Assembly: GCA_041739525.1 (NCBI GenBank)
Contig: JBGSNQ010000022.1
Span: 1-64,000 of the forward strand
Direction: 5' to 3'
DNA: 64,000 nt
Source of the DNA: DATJGR01 sp041739525
Lineage (GTDB): Bacteria > Pseudomonadota > Gammaproteobacteria > Pseudomonadales > Azotimanducaceae
A program made the translations under genes and the position numbers. A model generated the notes under the pieces. The model had not been told where the DNA came from and did not search any database. It saw nothing but the letters and a program-made list of their open reading frames with translations. Shown here in pieces: positions 7,442-16,141 of this stretch. Within the stretch, counting starts at the first letter, position 1; every line of letters starts with the position of its first letter.

Positions 7442-8392
7442 TCAGCCGCGCACGCCGCGATCGAGCGCGCTGCGCACCAGCGCCTCGACCAGTGCATCGA
7501 ACGAAAGACCGATGGCGCGCGCACCGTCTGGAAACAGGCTGGTCGGCGTCATGCCGGGCAGCGTATTCACTTCGAGCAGCACGATCTCCTCGGCATCCGT
7601 CACGATGAAATCGGCACGCGAGAGGTCTTCGCAGCCGAGCGACGCATGTGCCGCCAGCGCAATCTCTTGCAGACGATTCTGACAGGGGGCGCTGACCGGT
7701 GCCGGAATCACGTGTTCGCTCTGGCCGACCGTGTAACGGTGCTCGTAGTCGTACCAGCTGCCGCGGGGCGTACGCACTTCGATCGTCGGAAATGGCCGCG
7801 CGGAAGTGCCGTGCAGGTCCAGAACGCCGACCGTCACTTCGATGCCGAGTACGAACGGTTCCACCAGCACACCGTCGCCCAGTGCGAACGCTTTTTCGAA
7901 CGGTTTGGTCAGGTCGCCGCCGTTCATCACGGGCGTAACGCCGATGGCAGAGCCCTGGCGCAGCGGTTTGACGACTACACGATCACCGAACGCGGCAAGC
8001 GTTTCGCGGCACGCATCTGCAACTGCGGTGCCCCTGGGAAAGACGCGCTCCGGGCACATTGGCAGGCCGATGCGGCGGAAGATCGCTTTTGCGAGGCTCT
8101 TGTCCATTGCACACGCGCTGGCGTGAACGCCGCTGCCTACATAGGGGTAGCCGAGAATTTCGAGATACCCCTGAACGGTGCCGTCTTCGCCCGGCGGGCC
8201 GTGCAGCACCGGGAACACGACGTCGGGTCGAAATTCCTGCAGCAATCGCGTAAGCGAACCGTCGAGTTCAAACTGGCGTACGTGCTCGAACGAGCTCTTC
8301 AGCGCCTTCGTCACCTCTGTGGCCGACGAGCGCGAAACTGCGGCCTCGTTAGACTTGCCGCCGGCGATGACGGCGACGCGAACGTTGTTCAT
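7442..8392 (-). CDS. ddl: D-alanine--D-alanine ligase (ATP-grasp)
   Basis: Joins two D-Ala for peptidoglycan precursor synthesis. It is 316 aa, as expected for Ddl. Visible motifs: VAVIAGGKSNEAAVS at the N-terminus, VLHGPPGEDGTVQG, YVGSGVHASACAMDK, the ATP-grasp strand VVVKPLRQGSAIGV, and LLEVNTLPGMTPTSLFP near the end with metal-binding Glu and Asn. The start ATG overlaps the stop of the upstream S9 peptidase gene (ATGA), so the two are translationally coupled. It lies outside any mur/fts cluster, so it may be a second Ddl paralogue or a D-Ala-D-X ligase; HGPPGEDG is the standard form. Confidence 0.92.
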   Translation of the reverse strand: MNNVRVAVIAGGKSNEAAVSRSSATEVTKALKSSFEHVRQFELDGSLTRLLQEFRPDVVFPVLHGPPGEDGTVQGYLEILGYPYVGSGVHASACAMDKSLAKAIFRRIGLPMCPERVFPRGTAVADACRETLAAFGDRVVVKPLRQGSAIGVTPVMNGGDLTKPFEKAFALGDGVLVEPFVLGIEVTVGVLDLHGTSARPFPTIEVRTPRGSWYDYEHRYTVGQSEHVIPAPVSAPCQNRLQEIALAAHASLGCEDLSRADFIVTDAEEIVLLEVNTLPGMTPTSLFPDGARAIGLSFDALVEALVRSALDRGVRG

Positions 8393-10335
8393 CGAACCTT
8401 CTTCTGCGAGTGGGAAGCAAGAAACTCGATTTCGAGCGGCGGCAACATATCGGCCGGCTCGAATCCGAAGATTCGGGCGAAGAACAGATACTCGCCTTCG
8501 AGCGCCCGGCGAATGTTCGCCGCTTGCCGGAAGCCGTGCTGCTCGCCTTCGAACGCGACGTATGCGACCGGCAATTGTCGGCGCCGCAATGCATCGACCA
8601 TTGCCTCGGCCTGGTTCGGCGGCACCACACGGTCTTCCAGACCCTGGAAGAACACCACCGGGCAGGTCAACCGATCCACGTGGTGAATCGGCGAACGTTC
8701 TACATATAGGTCGCGCGCCTGCGGATACGGACCAATCAAGCGGTCGAGATAGCGCGATTCGAATTTGTGCGTGTCGCGCGCGAGCGTCTCGAGGTCACCG
8801 ATGCCATAGTGGCTTGCACCTGCGCTGAACGTGTTGCCGAACGTGAGCGCTGCCAGCGTCGTATAGCCGCCGGCGCTTCCCCCACGAATCGCCACCCGAT
8901 CCCGATCGATGCGATCGGCTGCCGCGAGATGCTCGACGAGATCTTCGCAATCGTGCACGTCGACCACGCCCCATTGGCCGTCGAGACGTTCGCGGTAGGC
9001 ACGTCCATATCCGCTGGAGCCGCCGTAGTTCACGTCGGCCACCGCCCAGCCGCGCGTCGTATAGTACTGAATGCGGAAGTTGATGAGCGGATGCGTCGCG
9101 GCAGTAGGCCCGCCGTGGCTCATCACGAGCAATGGCGGTCGCTCGGAAGGCGGCGCTTGCGCGTCGGGATTGCGTGGCGGATAGAAGTACGCATACGCGG
9201 TTGCTCCGTCTCGCGTCGGATACTCGATTGACTCAGGCATCGAGAAGTACGCGGGATCGATGTCGAGTCTGCCGGCGACGGCGAGGGGTTCACCAACAGC
9301 ACCGCTCAGATCCATCGACGTGATCGTGGCGAGCCGATCGGGGCTGCCGGCGATGAAATACAACCGGGCCGCGATAAGCGCGAGCCCGAAGAACGCCTGC
9401 CACTCGCTCGGAAGCGGCGTGGCCATGCCGTTGTCGACGTCGATGATCAGCAGGCTCGTCGCGCCTTTGTGCATCCGCTGGGCTACCACGTGATGCGGAC
9501 CGAGTACGCAGTAGTATTTCGAACCGAATCCCCATGCAGGCCCGCTGTATTCCGCTGCATCGGGATACGCGCAGTAGATGCCGCTGTCGTCGTAGCTGTA
9601 GAGATTCCAGAACCCATTCTGGTCGGATGCAAACAGGATGCGATCCGACGTGAGCCACTCCGGTTGCACGATCGATTCGGCGGCGCCGCCGGCTACTATG
9701 GTCTCGTCGGCGAGTGAACCGTCGTCGGACAGCGATGCAACATGCAGCTGCGTGCCATCCCACGGCATGTTCGGGTGATCCCAGCTGAGGAAACAAATCC
9801 GACGCCCGTCGGGTGAGACGCGGGGCGCCGCATAGAAATCGTGTCCGCGATGCAGATCCGTGGTGGTGCCGGTCGCGATGTCTATTGCGACTAGACAGTT
9901 CTCGCGTTCCTTCTCTCCCGGGCGTTCACCGACCGAGATGAGTCGCGCGCGCGGCGTATCGACGACGAAATCTGCGTATCGCGTTTCGGTATCCGTGTGC
10001 GTGACCGCGATGGGAACGCCACCCGAGAGCGGCACACGATAGATGTTCTGATCGGCGAAATTCACGAAGTAGGCGTGGCTGTTCGTTGCGAGATAGGCGC
10101 CGCCGCCGTACTCGTGCACGCGAGTGCGCACATTGAACGGGGTCGGCGTGAGTTCGCTTCTCGTACCGTTGCGCCACATGATCAGCGTATTGCGACCGCC
10201 TTCTTCCGGCCGCGACTCGAGCCAGAACAACGCATCGGCGTTACCGGTTAGAGCGCTGAGCCCCGTAACGCCGGCGGTGATGAGCTCGGCGCTGATCGGA
10301 GACGGCCAACTGCCGTAAGGGGTGATGCGGGACAT
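8389..10335 (-). CDS. S9 family serine peptidase (prolyl oligopeptidase-like)
   Basis: 648 residues from ATG 10335 (MSRITPYGSWPSPIS). An N-terminal beta-propeller with repeated WD/dipeptidyl-type strands is followed by an alpha/beta hydrolase domain from about residue 390. The nucleophile elbow is RGGSAGGYTTL, the catalytic Asp lies in GLEDRVVPPNQ and the His in EGEQHGFR. It matches the acylaminoacyl-peptidase/DPP-like branch. There is no signal peptide, so it is probably cytosolic. It overlaps ddl by 4 bp, a pairing that hints at peptide or D-amino-acid handling but is otherwise unexplained. An upstream in-frame start at 10419 would overlap the GNAT gene and is not favoured. Confidence 0.92.
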   Translation of the reverse strand: MSRITPYGSWPSPISAELITAGVTGLSALTGNADALFWLESRPEEGGRNTLIMWRNGTRSELTPTPFNVRTRVHEYGGGAYLATNSHAYFVNFADQNIYRVPLSGGVPIAVTHTDTETRYADFVVDTPRARLISVGERPGEKERENCLVAIDIATGTTTDLHRGHDFYAAPRVSPDGRRICFLSWDHPNMPWDGTQLHVASLSDDGSLADETIVAGGAAESIVQPEWLTSDRILFASDQNGFWNLYSYDDSGIYCAYPDAAEYSGPAWGFGSKYYCVLGPHHVVAQRMHKGATSLLIIDVDNGMATPLPSEWQAFFGLALIAARLYFIAGSPDRLATITSMDLSGAVGEPLAVAGRLDIDPAYFSMPESIEYPTRDGATAYAYFYPPRNPDAQAPPSERPPLLVMSHGGPTAATHPLINFRIQYYTTRGWAVADVNYGGSSGYGRAYRERLDGQWGVVDVHDCEDLVEHLAAADRIDRDRVAIRGGSAGGYTTLAALTFGNTFSAGASHYGIGDLETLARDTHKFESRYLDRLIGPYPQARDLYVERSPIHHVDRLTCPVVFFQGLEDRVVPPNQAEAMVDALRRRQLPVAYVAFEGEQHGFRQAANIRRALEGEYLFFARIFGFEPADMLPPLEIEFLASHSQKKVR

Positions 10336-10351
10336 GGAAAAGTCGTCTGTG

Positions 10352-10879
10352 CTAGGCGCCGTGCAGTGTATCGCGGGCCTGATAGATTGCCCAACGCTGG
10401 TGGTCGCGCCATGCGCCATCGATGTAGAGGAACTTCGGAGAGAAACCTTCGTTGACGAAGCCGCAACGTTTCACCAGATTGATCGATGGCTCGTTGGTCG
10501 GCTGGATGTTCGCTTCGAGCCTGTGTAGTCCCATTCCGTCGAATGCGTAGCGCACCGCCGCTTTCAAGCCGCTCGTCATATAGCCCTGCCCGGCGTAGGG
10601 GAGACCCGCGTAGTAACCGAGCGACGCATTGAGGAAAGAACCCCGCACGATGTTGTTCAGATTGATCACTCCGACGATTGCCGGATGTTCGCGCCGGCAC
10701 ACGATCAAGCCTTCGTGATCGTTGCGGTTCATGCGCGTCAGATAGGCGTCGAAGGCGCGTGCGGTGAGCGGCGGTGAAATCCATGGCTCGTGGAGGGTGC
10801 GGCTTGCCTGCATCAGCGCGAGGAATTCGTCGCGATCGTCGGCTACGACGGGCCGCACGATGACGCGCGGTTCGATCAT
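10352..10879 (-). CDS. GNAT N-acetyltransferase, RimJ/RimL type
   Basis: 175 residues from ATG 10879; a GTG ten codons upstream is a possible alternative. RimJ-like features: VRPVVADDRDEF at the N-terminus, VGVINLNNIVRGSFLNASLGYY, the acetyl-CoA pyrophosphate loop PYAGQGYMTSGL, and LHRLEANIQPTNEPSINLVKRCGF. Members acetylate ribosomal protein N-termini or small molecules; the substrate here is unknown. It lies 16 bp upstream of the S9 peptidase gene on the same strand and probably shares its transcript. Confidence 0.9.
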   Translation of the reverse strand: MIEPRVIVRPVVADDRDEFLALMQASRTLHEPWISPPLTARAFDAYLTRMNRNDHEGLIVCRREHPAIVGVINLNNIVRGSFLNASLGYYAGLPYAGQGYMTSGLKAAVRYAFDGMGLHRLEANIQPTNEPSINLVKRCGFVNEGFSPKFLYIDGAWRDHQRWAIYQARDTLHGA

Positions 10880-10925
10880 CGAATGCACGGATGCTCCGTT
10901 CGAAAACACGTCGCTGAACGATACA

Positions 10926-11846
10926 TCAGAGGGGATGAAGGATGTACGCGGCGCCGCGTTCGTTCAACCACGCAGCGGCAAACGCATCACGCGGACATTG
11001 CCGCGGCACGCCGCTCGCGTCGCGTGCGGCCGGGTCGTTGATGTACACCCAGTCTTCGTCCATGCCGGTGACGACCACCAGATGTCCGTCGGTTCCGGTG
11101 AGCGCCGCGCCGGGCAGCGTGCCGGCCGCGAATCGGATGCTGGCGACGATCGGCAGACCCCGTTCGAGAACGGGCGCCGCAGCGTCGAGGCTGTCGAAAC
11201 ATTCCACCGCACCGATCAGCCCCGCGTCGGTAGCAGTGCGGATCGCGAGCGGCCACACCCCGAAAAGACCCGATGGTTCGTGCAACGTTTCACGCACGGC
11301 GCTGGCCAACGAGACGTCGATACCGTGGTATGCGAGCACCATCGCGATGCTGGTCGGCGAGCAGATGCGATACCGCAGTGCTCTTGGCGCCGTCAGCTGG
11401 CTGATCGGCGGCACTACCAGACGCTGCGTGACTGAGATGCCGGGAGTAGCAGCGATCCCGAATGCGCGCGTGGATACAGTCAGCAAATAGTCGACTGGTT
11501 CGCGCGCTACGGAAAGGGTAAGCGACGCTGCGGCAAGGGGAGCGCGACAGTGGAAGTAGTCAATGTGCGTCGTCGCGCGAGGATCGACGTGGTTTGATTC
11601 CGGCGCGGTGCGCTGAGTCGGCGCGATTCGCCACGAGGCGTCCGCTGCGATCAGTGTTGCGGCAAAGTCGCTTCGAGGAGATCGAGCAACCGCAAAACTC
11701 GGCACCACGATGTGGTCGTTGGGAAGGTCGCCGAGCGGAATGGTCGACGACCAGCCGCCTTCGCTCCGACGCCATACGACTGTGGCCGAAATCTCGAGTG
11801 GATATCCGGCGGCGACGTTTGCCGAACCGAATCGCAGCGTTTGCAT
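10926..11846 (-). CDS. C39-like cysteine peptidase domain protein
   Basis: 306 residues. The N-terminal half (about 1-150) is a beta-rich, unrecognised domain. The C-terminal half is papain/C39-like: Cys nucleophile in RICSPTSIAMVLAYHG, His in TDGHLVVVTGMDEDW, and Asp/Asn in INDPAARD. This is the Peptidase_C39_2 pattern seen in stand-alone proteins that are not ABC-transporter fusions. No signal peptide is visible from ATG 11846; a more upstream start is possible but would enter the divergent glutaredoxin gene. It precedes the GNAT gene by 46 bp on the same strand. Substrate unknown. Confidence 0.8.
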   Translation of the reverse strand: MQTLRFGSANVAAGYPLEISATVVWRRSEGGWSSTIPLGDLPNDHIVVPSFAVARSPRSDFAATLIAADASWRIAPTQRTAPESNHVDPRATTHIDYFHCRAPLAAASLTLSVAREPVDYLLTVSTRAFGIAATPGISVTQRLVVPPISQLTAPRALRYRICSPTSIAMVLAYHGIDVSLASAVRETLHEPSGLFGVWPLAIRTATDAGLIGAVECFDSLDAAAPVLERGLPIVASIRFAAGTLPGAALTGTDGHLVVVTGMDEDWVYINDPAARDASGVPRQCPRDAFAAAWLNERGAAYILHPL

Positions 11847-11876
11847 CACCGAATCCGTTCTCTTAGCCTCCACGCG

Positions 11877-12113
11877 ATGATCAAGTCGCTCACTCTGTAT
11901 TCCACCGAGGGTTGCCACCTCTGCGAAAGTGCAGAACGACTGCTGCGCAGTATGCCAGAACTGCGTCGTACGACCGTGGACGTAGTCGACGTCGTGGACG
12001 ACGCAGCGCTATTTTCACGATATGGCACGACGATACCGGTGGTCGCAACGGCAGCCGGCGCGGAACTCGCGTGGCCGTTCAATGCCGACGACGTGCTGCG
12101 CCTCGTGTCTTGA
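11877..12113 (+). CDS. Glutaredoxin-like protein (DUF836 type)
   Basis: 78 residues from ATG 11877. It begins with LTLYSTEGCHLCESAERLL, the CxxC of glutaredoxin-like proteins at residues 13-16, then has the TIPVV cis-Pro turn characteristic of a thioredoxin fold and ends FNADDVLRLV. A thiol-disulfide exchange role in the cytosol is likely; partners are unknown. It is divergent from the peptidase gene (30 bp between starts) and convergent with tatD (stops 4 bp apart). Confidence 0.88.
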   Translation: MIKSLTLYSTEGCHLCESAERLLRSMPELRRTTVDVVDVVDDAALFSRYGTTIPVVATAAGAELAWPFNADDVLRLVS

Positions 12114-12117
12114 ACGA

Positions 12118-12900
12118 TCAGTCCAGCGCGAACACGCGGCGGGCGTTCGTTTGCGTGATCTCACTGACGATCTCTACCGTCTGACCACGCGCTTGCGCCA
12201 CTGTTCTCGCGACCCAGATCAGGTATGCCGGTTCGTTGCGCCGGCTCTTGGGGCGAGGTGACATGGTGCGCGGTAGCAGGAACGGCGCGTCGGTTTCTAT
12301 CAGCAGGCGATCGTCCGGGATTTGCGGGACCAGCTGCTTCAGTGGCGAGCCGCGTCGCTCGTCGCAAACCCACCCGGTGATGCCGATGTGGCAGCCGAGA
12401 TCGAGATACCGCCGCAGGTCGGCTTCATCGCCGGTAAAGCAATGCACCACGACGTCGCGCAATGAGGTGCGGTGACGCGTCAGCGCATCGGCAACCGCAC
12501 CGTTCGAATCACGATCATGTACGAACACGGGCAGCTGGAGGCGTGCGGCCAGCGCCAGTTGCGCCTCGAACACATCGCGTTGCATGGGCTGCGGAGAGTA
12601 GTTGCGATTGAAGTCGAGCCCGGTCTCGCCGATTGCAACGACGGCGTGGTTGCCAGCCAGCTTCTCGAGTCGATCGAGCCAGCCCGCCAATACCGAGGCC
12701 GAATCGTGTGGATGGACGCCAACGGTGCAGTAGAGGTGCGGCGCGAACCCGGCACACAGCGCCAGCGCGGATTCGCTCGAAGCCAGATCGGTGCCGGTTA
12801 CGATGATCCGTCCGACACCGCTGTCGATCGCCCGTCGCATCACTGCGTCGAGGTCTTCCGCGAACGCCGGGTTGGTGAGATTCGCTCCGATGTCGATCAG
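12118..12900 (-). CDS. tatD: TatD family metal-dependent DNase
   Basis: Homology covers exactly the 260-residue length of E. coli TatD. It begins LIDIGANLTNPAF and carries VGVHPHDS, IGETGLDFNRNYS, VHDRDSNG, HCFTGDEADL, the TatD-specific GITGWVCDERRG, and ETDAPFLLPR. It is a 3'-5' exonuclease/quality-control enzyme of the TIM-barrel amidohydrolase type. No ATG, GTG or TTG lies in frame at the family N-terminus. The best candidate is CTG at 12900 with GAGG 9 bases upstream; other in-frame starts lie far inside slt. It starts 17 bp after the slt stop on the same strand, so coupling is likely. Confidence 0.9.
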   Translation of the reverse strand: MIDIGANLTNPAFAEDLDAVMRRAIDSGVGRIIVTGTDLASSESALALCAGFAPHLYCTVGVHPHDSASVLAGWLDRLEKLAGNHAVVAIGETGLDFNRNYSPQPMQRDVFEAQLALAARLQLPVFVHDRDSNGAVADALTRHRTSLRDVVVHCFTGDEADLRRYLDLGCHIGITGWVCDERRGSPLKQLVPQIPDDRLLIETDAPFLLPRTMSPRPKSRRNEPAYLIWVARTVAQARGQTVEIVSEITQTNARRVFALD

Positions 12901-12916
12901 CGACGTAGTCCTCGGA

Positions 12917-14857
12917 TCACCGTTCGTCCGCGTCGAGGAACTTGGTGGGATGGCCCAGGCGTTGGCCGTAAATGTAGGCGAATGCCAGAACGTTCTTGAC
13001 GTAGTCGCGCGTTTCCGCAAACGGAATTGTTTCGATCCAGATGTCGGCCGGACGGGCAGGGCGATCACGCAACCAGCGGTCCACCCGATGCGGGCCTGCG
13101 TTGTATGCGGCTGCAACCAGTACACGGTTACCGTCGTAACGTTCGAGCAGATCCGCCAGGTGGCGGCTCGCGATGTGGATGTTCACCACGGGATTGAACA
13201 GTGTGTTGGTCACGGGAGTGGGTTCACCGGCGTTGCGTGCGGTTGCGGCAGCCGTTGCGGGCATCAGCTGCATGAGACCGAGCGCGCCGGCGGAAGATCG
13301 GGCCGCGGGCGCGAATGCGCTCTCTTGTCGCGCCACACCATAGAGGTAACTGATCGGCACTGCGGTGGCGCGACTCTCTTTAGCGAACGTCTGTGTGTAC
13401 GGGCTGGGAAACCGCAACGACAGGTCGTCGCGCAGCTCCGCCGCATTCGCAGCCAGGATGCTCAGATCGAGCCAGCCGATGTCGGCGATGATGTACGCGG
13501 AGGCGGCACGCTGCGAAAGATCCAGACTCTGCAACAGCTTCGCCCACTCCCGGCGCGCGTTGGCGCGGTCGCCGATCGCGTACAGCTCCATCAGGCGCTG
13601 CATGGGCGGGCGTTGCAGCATCGCGTTGATCGCATCGGGCTCGGGTCGCGTCGAGCTGTCGTTCAGCGCCGGCCGCTGCCCAAGCGCTTCGGCGGCAAGG
13701 AACCCGTAATACTGACGGTCGTTGGCGAGTGCGATCCACGGACTCTCGGTCGGTGGCGCCGTGTTGTCACGTGCGCCAGCGAGCGCTTGTTGGGCACGTC
13801 CAAGCCAATATTGCCAGCGCTGCTTGGCACGCTCGGTTTCGTTGAGGCGCATGATGAACGCCTCGACGTTGGGCCAGTCCTTGTTCGTCAACGCCGCGAG
13901 GATCAGCGCTTCCTGCACCAGCAGGTCGCGGCCATCGGCGCTTGGCGAAAGATCGGCGTCGGGATCGATGGTGCCGCGACGCGCTTTTGCAATGGTCAGA
14001 TCCTGGTTGATGATGCGCACGTCGTCGGGTTCGAAACTGAGCGTCTTGCGGTATACGGCCCACGCCGTTGCGGCCGCATCGGGGTCGTTCGACGCGAGGC
14101 GTCGTATGCCGAGCCGAACGATCTCGCGCGTCGCCGTGTCGTCGGCGGTGAATCGCGCGGTGTCCGTCACCAGTGAAGGATCGCGGCCGACGCGATAGAA
14201 CAAATCACCTTGCTTGCGCAACTCGACGCTGAGTAAGCCCGCGAGATAGCGCGCCAGGTCCCAGGAGCGCGTCTGTATTGCGAGCGTCAAACGTTCCCAC
14301 ACGAGGCGGTTGTTCACCTGACCCTGCTCAATCCACCGTGCGAACAACGCATCGCAGCTCCTCGGTTGCGAAGTGCCGACCAGCCACAGCGGTGCGACCG
14401 CGGCCATCGCGGCATCGGTCTGGCCGTTGCGATCGAGTGCGCGCAGGTAGGTACATTGCCGGTCGGCGCTCGCGCCGTCCGCCTCGTAATTGTCCATGAA
14501 CACATCCCACGCACCGCGTCGTGCGAGATCGTCCATCCACTCGTTGTACAACCGATCGGCGATCGGCGAGTCGTTCCAGCGTTCGCGGAATGCCGCGACG
14601 TCGACCGCGGTCAGGTGATTGAGTCGCAGCAGGTGGTCCTGATAGTCGAGATACGGAAACAGCGGATAGTCGACGAGCTGCGCTTTTGCGGCGTGAAAGG
14701 CTTCGATCTGACCGCTGTCGAGGCTGCGCAGCGCGCGGAGATACTGTTGGCGTTTGTCGGTCAGTTCATCGGCGCCTGCGTGGGCCGATAGTAAGACGAC
14801 GAGTACAGCAAGCGCGCGTGCGCGCATCCCCGCGAGGGTGAGACGAACGGCGATCAT
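12917..14857 (-). CDS. slt: Soluble lytic murein transglycosylase
   Basis: 646 residues from ATG 14857. A signal peptide is evident (RALAVLVVLLSAHAGADE), then a long alpha-superhelical U/L domain of about 400 residues, and a C-terminal SLT domain from about residue 480. That domain has RQESAF with the catalytic Glu, SSAGALGLMQLMPATA, and AAYNAGPHRVDRWL. It cleaves peptidoglycan glycan strands in the periplasm to 1,6-anhydromuropeptides. Length and domain order equal Slt70. It is upstream of tatD on the same strand and lies 6 bp from the usp stop. Confidence 0.95.
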   Translation of the reverse strand: MIAVRLTLAGMRARALAVLVVLLSAHAGADELTDKRQQYLRALRSLDSGQIEAFHAAKAQLVDYPLFPYLDYQDHLLRLNHLTAVDVAAFRERWNDSPIADRLYNEWMDDLARRGAWDVFMDNYEADGASADRQCTYLRALDRNGQTDAAMAAVAPLWLVGTSQPRSCDALFARWIEQGQVNNRLVWERLTLAIQTRSWDLARYLAGLLSVELRKQGDLFYRVGRDPSLVTDTARFTADDTATREIVRLGIRRLASNDPDAAATAWAVYRKTLSFEPDDVRIINQDLTIAKARRGTIDPDADLSPSADGRDLLVQEALILAALTNKDWPNVEAFIMRLNETERAKQRWQYWLGRAQQALAGARDNTAPPTESPWIALANDRQYYGFLAAEALGQRPALNDSSTRPEPDAINAMLQRPPMQRLMELYAIGDRANARREWAKLLQSLDLSQRAASAYIIADIGWLDLSILAANAAELRDDLSLRFPSPYTQTFAKESRATAVPISYLYGVARQESAFAPAARSSAGALGLMQLMPATAAATARNAGEPTPVTNTLFNPVVNIHIASRHLADLLERYDGNRVLVAAAYNAGPHRVDRWLRDRPARPADIWIETIPFAETRDYVKNVLAFAYIYGQRLGHPTKFLDADER

Positions 14858-14863
14858 CAAACG

Positions 14864-15313
14864 TTAGTCTTGCGGCGCGTCGCTACCGACGCGCACGGCG
14901 AGCACGTCGGTCGGTGAGCCATGCAGTACGCCGTTCGCAGTAGAGCCGAGCAACAACGCGAGGCCGTGGCGGCCGTGACTGCCGACAACCACCAGATCGA
15001 TCGCCTTCTCTTTCGCGATGCGATGAATCTCCGCTTCGGGTCGGCCGAAGATCAGGTAACGATGTTCGGGGGCCACACCGATCGAAGTGGCGAACTCGGC
15101 GAGATGCGACTTCGCTTGAGCGTGGATCTGTTCCTGCACCGACGAGAGGTCCATCGGGATGTCTCCACCGTAGGCGAGACTCAACGGTTCGATGACGTGG
15201 ATGACGTGCAGCTCGGCTTCGAAGCGTTTTGCGAGCGCGATGGCTCGGCCGGAGACACGGTGGGACTCTTCCGTGAGGTCTACCGCTAGCAGAATCCGTC
15301 GGTATGCGCCCAT
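14864..15313 (-). CDS. Universal stress protein (UspA family)
   Basis: 149 residues, single Usp domain. It starts YRRILLAVDLTEES and has LHVIHVIEPL. The ATP-binding signature is near the C-terminus: VVVGSHGRHGLALLLGSTANGVLHGSPTDVLAVR (G-2x-G-9x-G-S/T form). This predicts an ATP-binding cytosolic Usp, possibly dimeric. The stop is 6 bp before the slt start, so usp-slt-tatD may be one minus-strand unit. The start is 93 bp from a divergent hypothetical gene. Confidence 0.93.
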   Translation of the reverse strand: MGAYRRILLAVDLTEESHRVSGRAIALAKRFEAELHVIHVIEPLSLAYGGDIPMDLSSVQEQIHAQAKSHLAEFATSIGVAPEHRYLIFGRPEAEIHRIAKEKAIDLVVVGSHGRHGLALLLGSTANGVLHGSPTDVLAVRVGSDAPQD

Positions 15314-15406
15314 GATTGTCCACTACCCGAAGTTCGGGCGACCATACAACACAATCGTCGGGCCGAACAACTGGCCGCCCGACCGCGTGGAGTCATCAAG
15401 CGGAGC

Positions 15407-16018
15407 ATGTCGTTGACCTGGATCATTATCGTAGTCGCACTGGTTGCCGCGTTCGGTCCGCTGTTGTGGATGATGCCGTCGCGCTCGGATCGGCGGCTCT
15501 CGAAGATGCGCACGCGCGCGCGAAGTCACGGCATTCAGGTGGAGATCACGCAGATCGAGGACCTCGCCGCAGAGCCGCACGAGCGGGTCAACGCGGCTGG
15601 CGTGAAGCTCGAACCGAAGGTGATGTGTGCGGCTTATCGGCTCGGCATGCGACGACTCGCGCGCGCAGCACCGCAATGGAAGATCCTCCGCAAAGCCGCT
15701 GCGAACTCTGATGCGAACGATGGACCGATCGCCGGCTGGATCTGGGCGACGAAGCCCGTGGGTGACTCGGCGTACTGGCAAGAAGTCGGTGGAGTCTTAC
15801 GCGAAGTTCCGCCCGACACCCTCGCATGCGCGGCCGACGCGAGCGAAGTGAGCTGTTGGTGGCGCGAACGAGCGACGGCAGAAGACGCCGAAGCGAGTGT
15901 CGATCGTATGCACGCTCTGCTGCAGAACCTCGCGGAAATTCAACTGCTTGCGGATGCAGCAGCCACTGTCGCGGACTCGTCCGACGACACCTCGGAAGAC
16001 ACCTCAACGCATCAGTGA
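15407..16018 (+). CDS. Conserved hypothetical single-pass membrane protein
   Basis: 203 residues. An N-terminal membrane helix at about residues 4-22 (TWIIIVVALVAAFGPLLWMM) is followed by a cytoplasmic basic stretch (SRSDRRLSKMRTRARSHGIQVEITQIED), a Trp-rich middle (GWIWATKPV, SYW-like) and a long helix to the acidic C-terminus (DSSDDTSEDTS). I do not recognise a named family. The start ATG 15407 has GGAG just before it. It lies between usp (divergent) and topA (same strand, 123 bp downstream with its own promoter). Confidence 0.8.
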   Translation: MSLTWIIIVVALVAAFGPLLWMMPSRSDRRLSKMRTRARSHGIQVEITQIEDLAAEPHERVNAAGVKLEPKVMCAAYRLGMRRLARAAPQWKILRKAAANSDANDGPIAGWIWATKPVGDSAYWQEVGGVLREVPPDTLACAADASEVSCWWRERATAEDAEASVDRMHALLQNLAEIQLLADAAATVADSSDDTSEDTSTHQ

Positions 16019-16068
16019 GACGTGTCACGCACATCTCCCCTCTGTGCAAATGTCTCAGCGCCGTTAAG

Positions 16069-16098
16069 TTGACAGTCCGGAAATAGAGCGCGTATACA
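16069..16098 (+). promoter_or_regulatory. Putative sigma-70 promoter for topA
   Basis: Consensus TTGACA (16069-16074), 18-bp spacer, TATACA (16093-16098), 44 bp before the topA ATG, which has an AGGAGG-type ribosome-binding site. Confidence 0.6.
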
Positions 16099-16141
16099 TG
16101 GCGCCTTTCGCGCCGGGCACCCCCGTCGCACCAGGAGGAAC

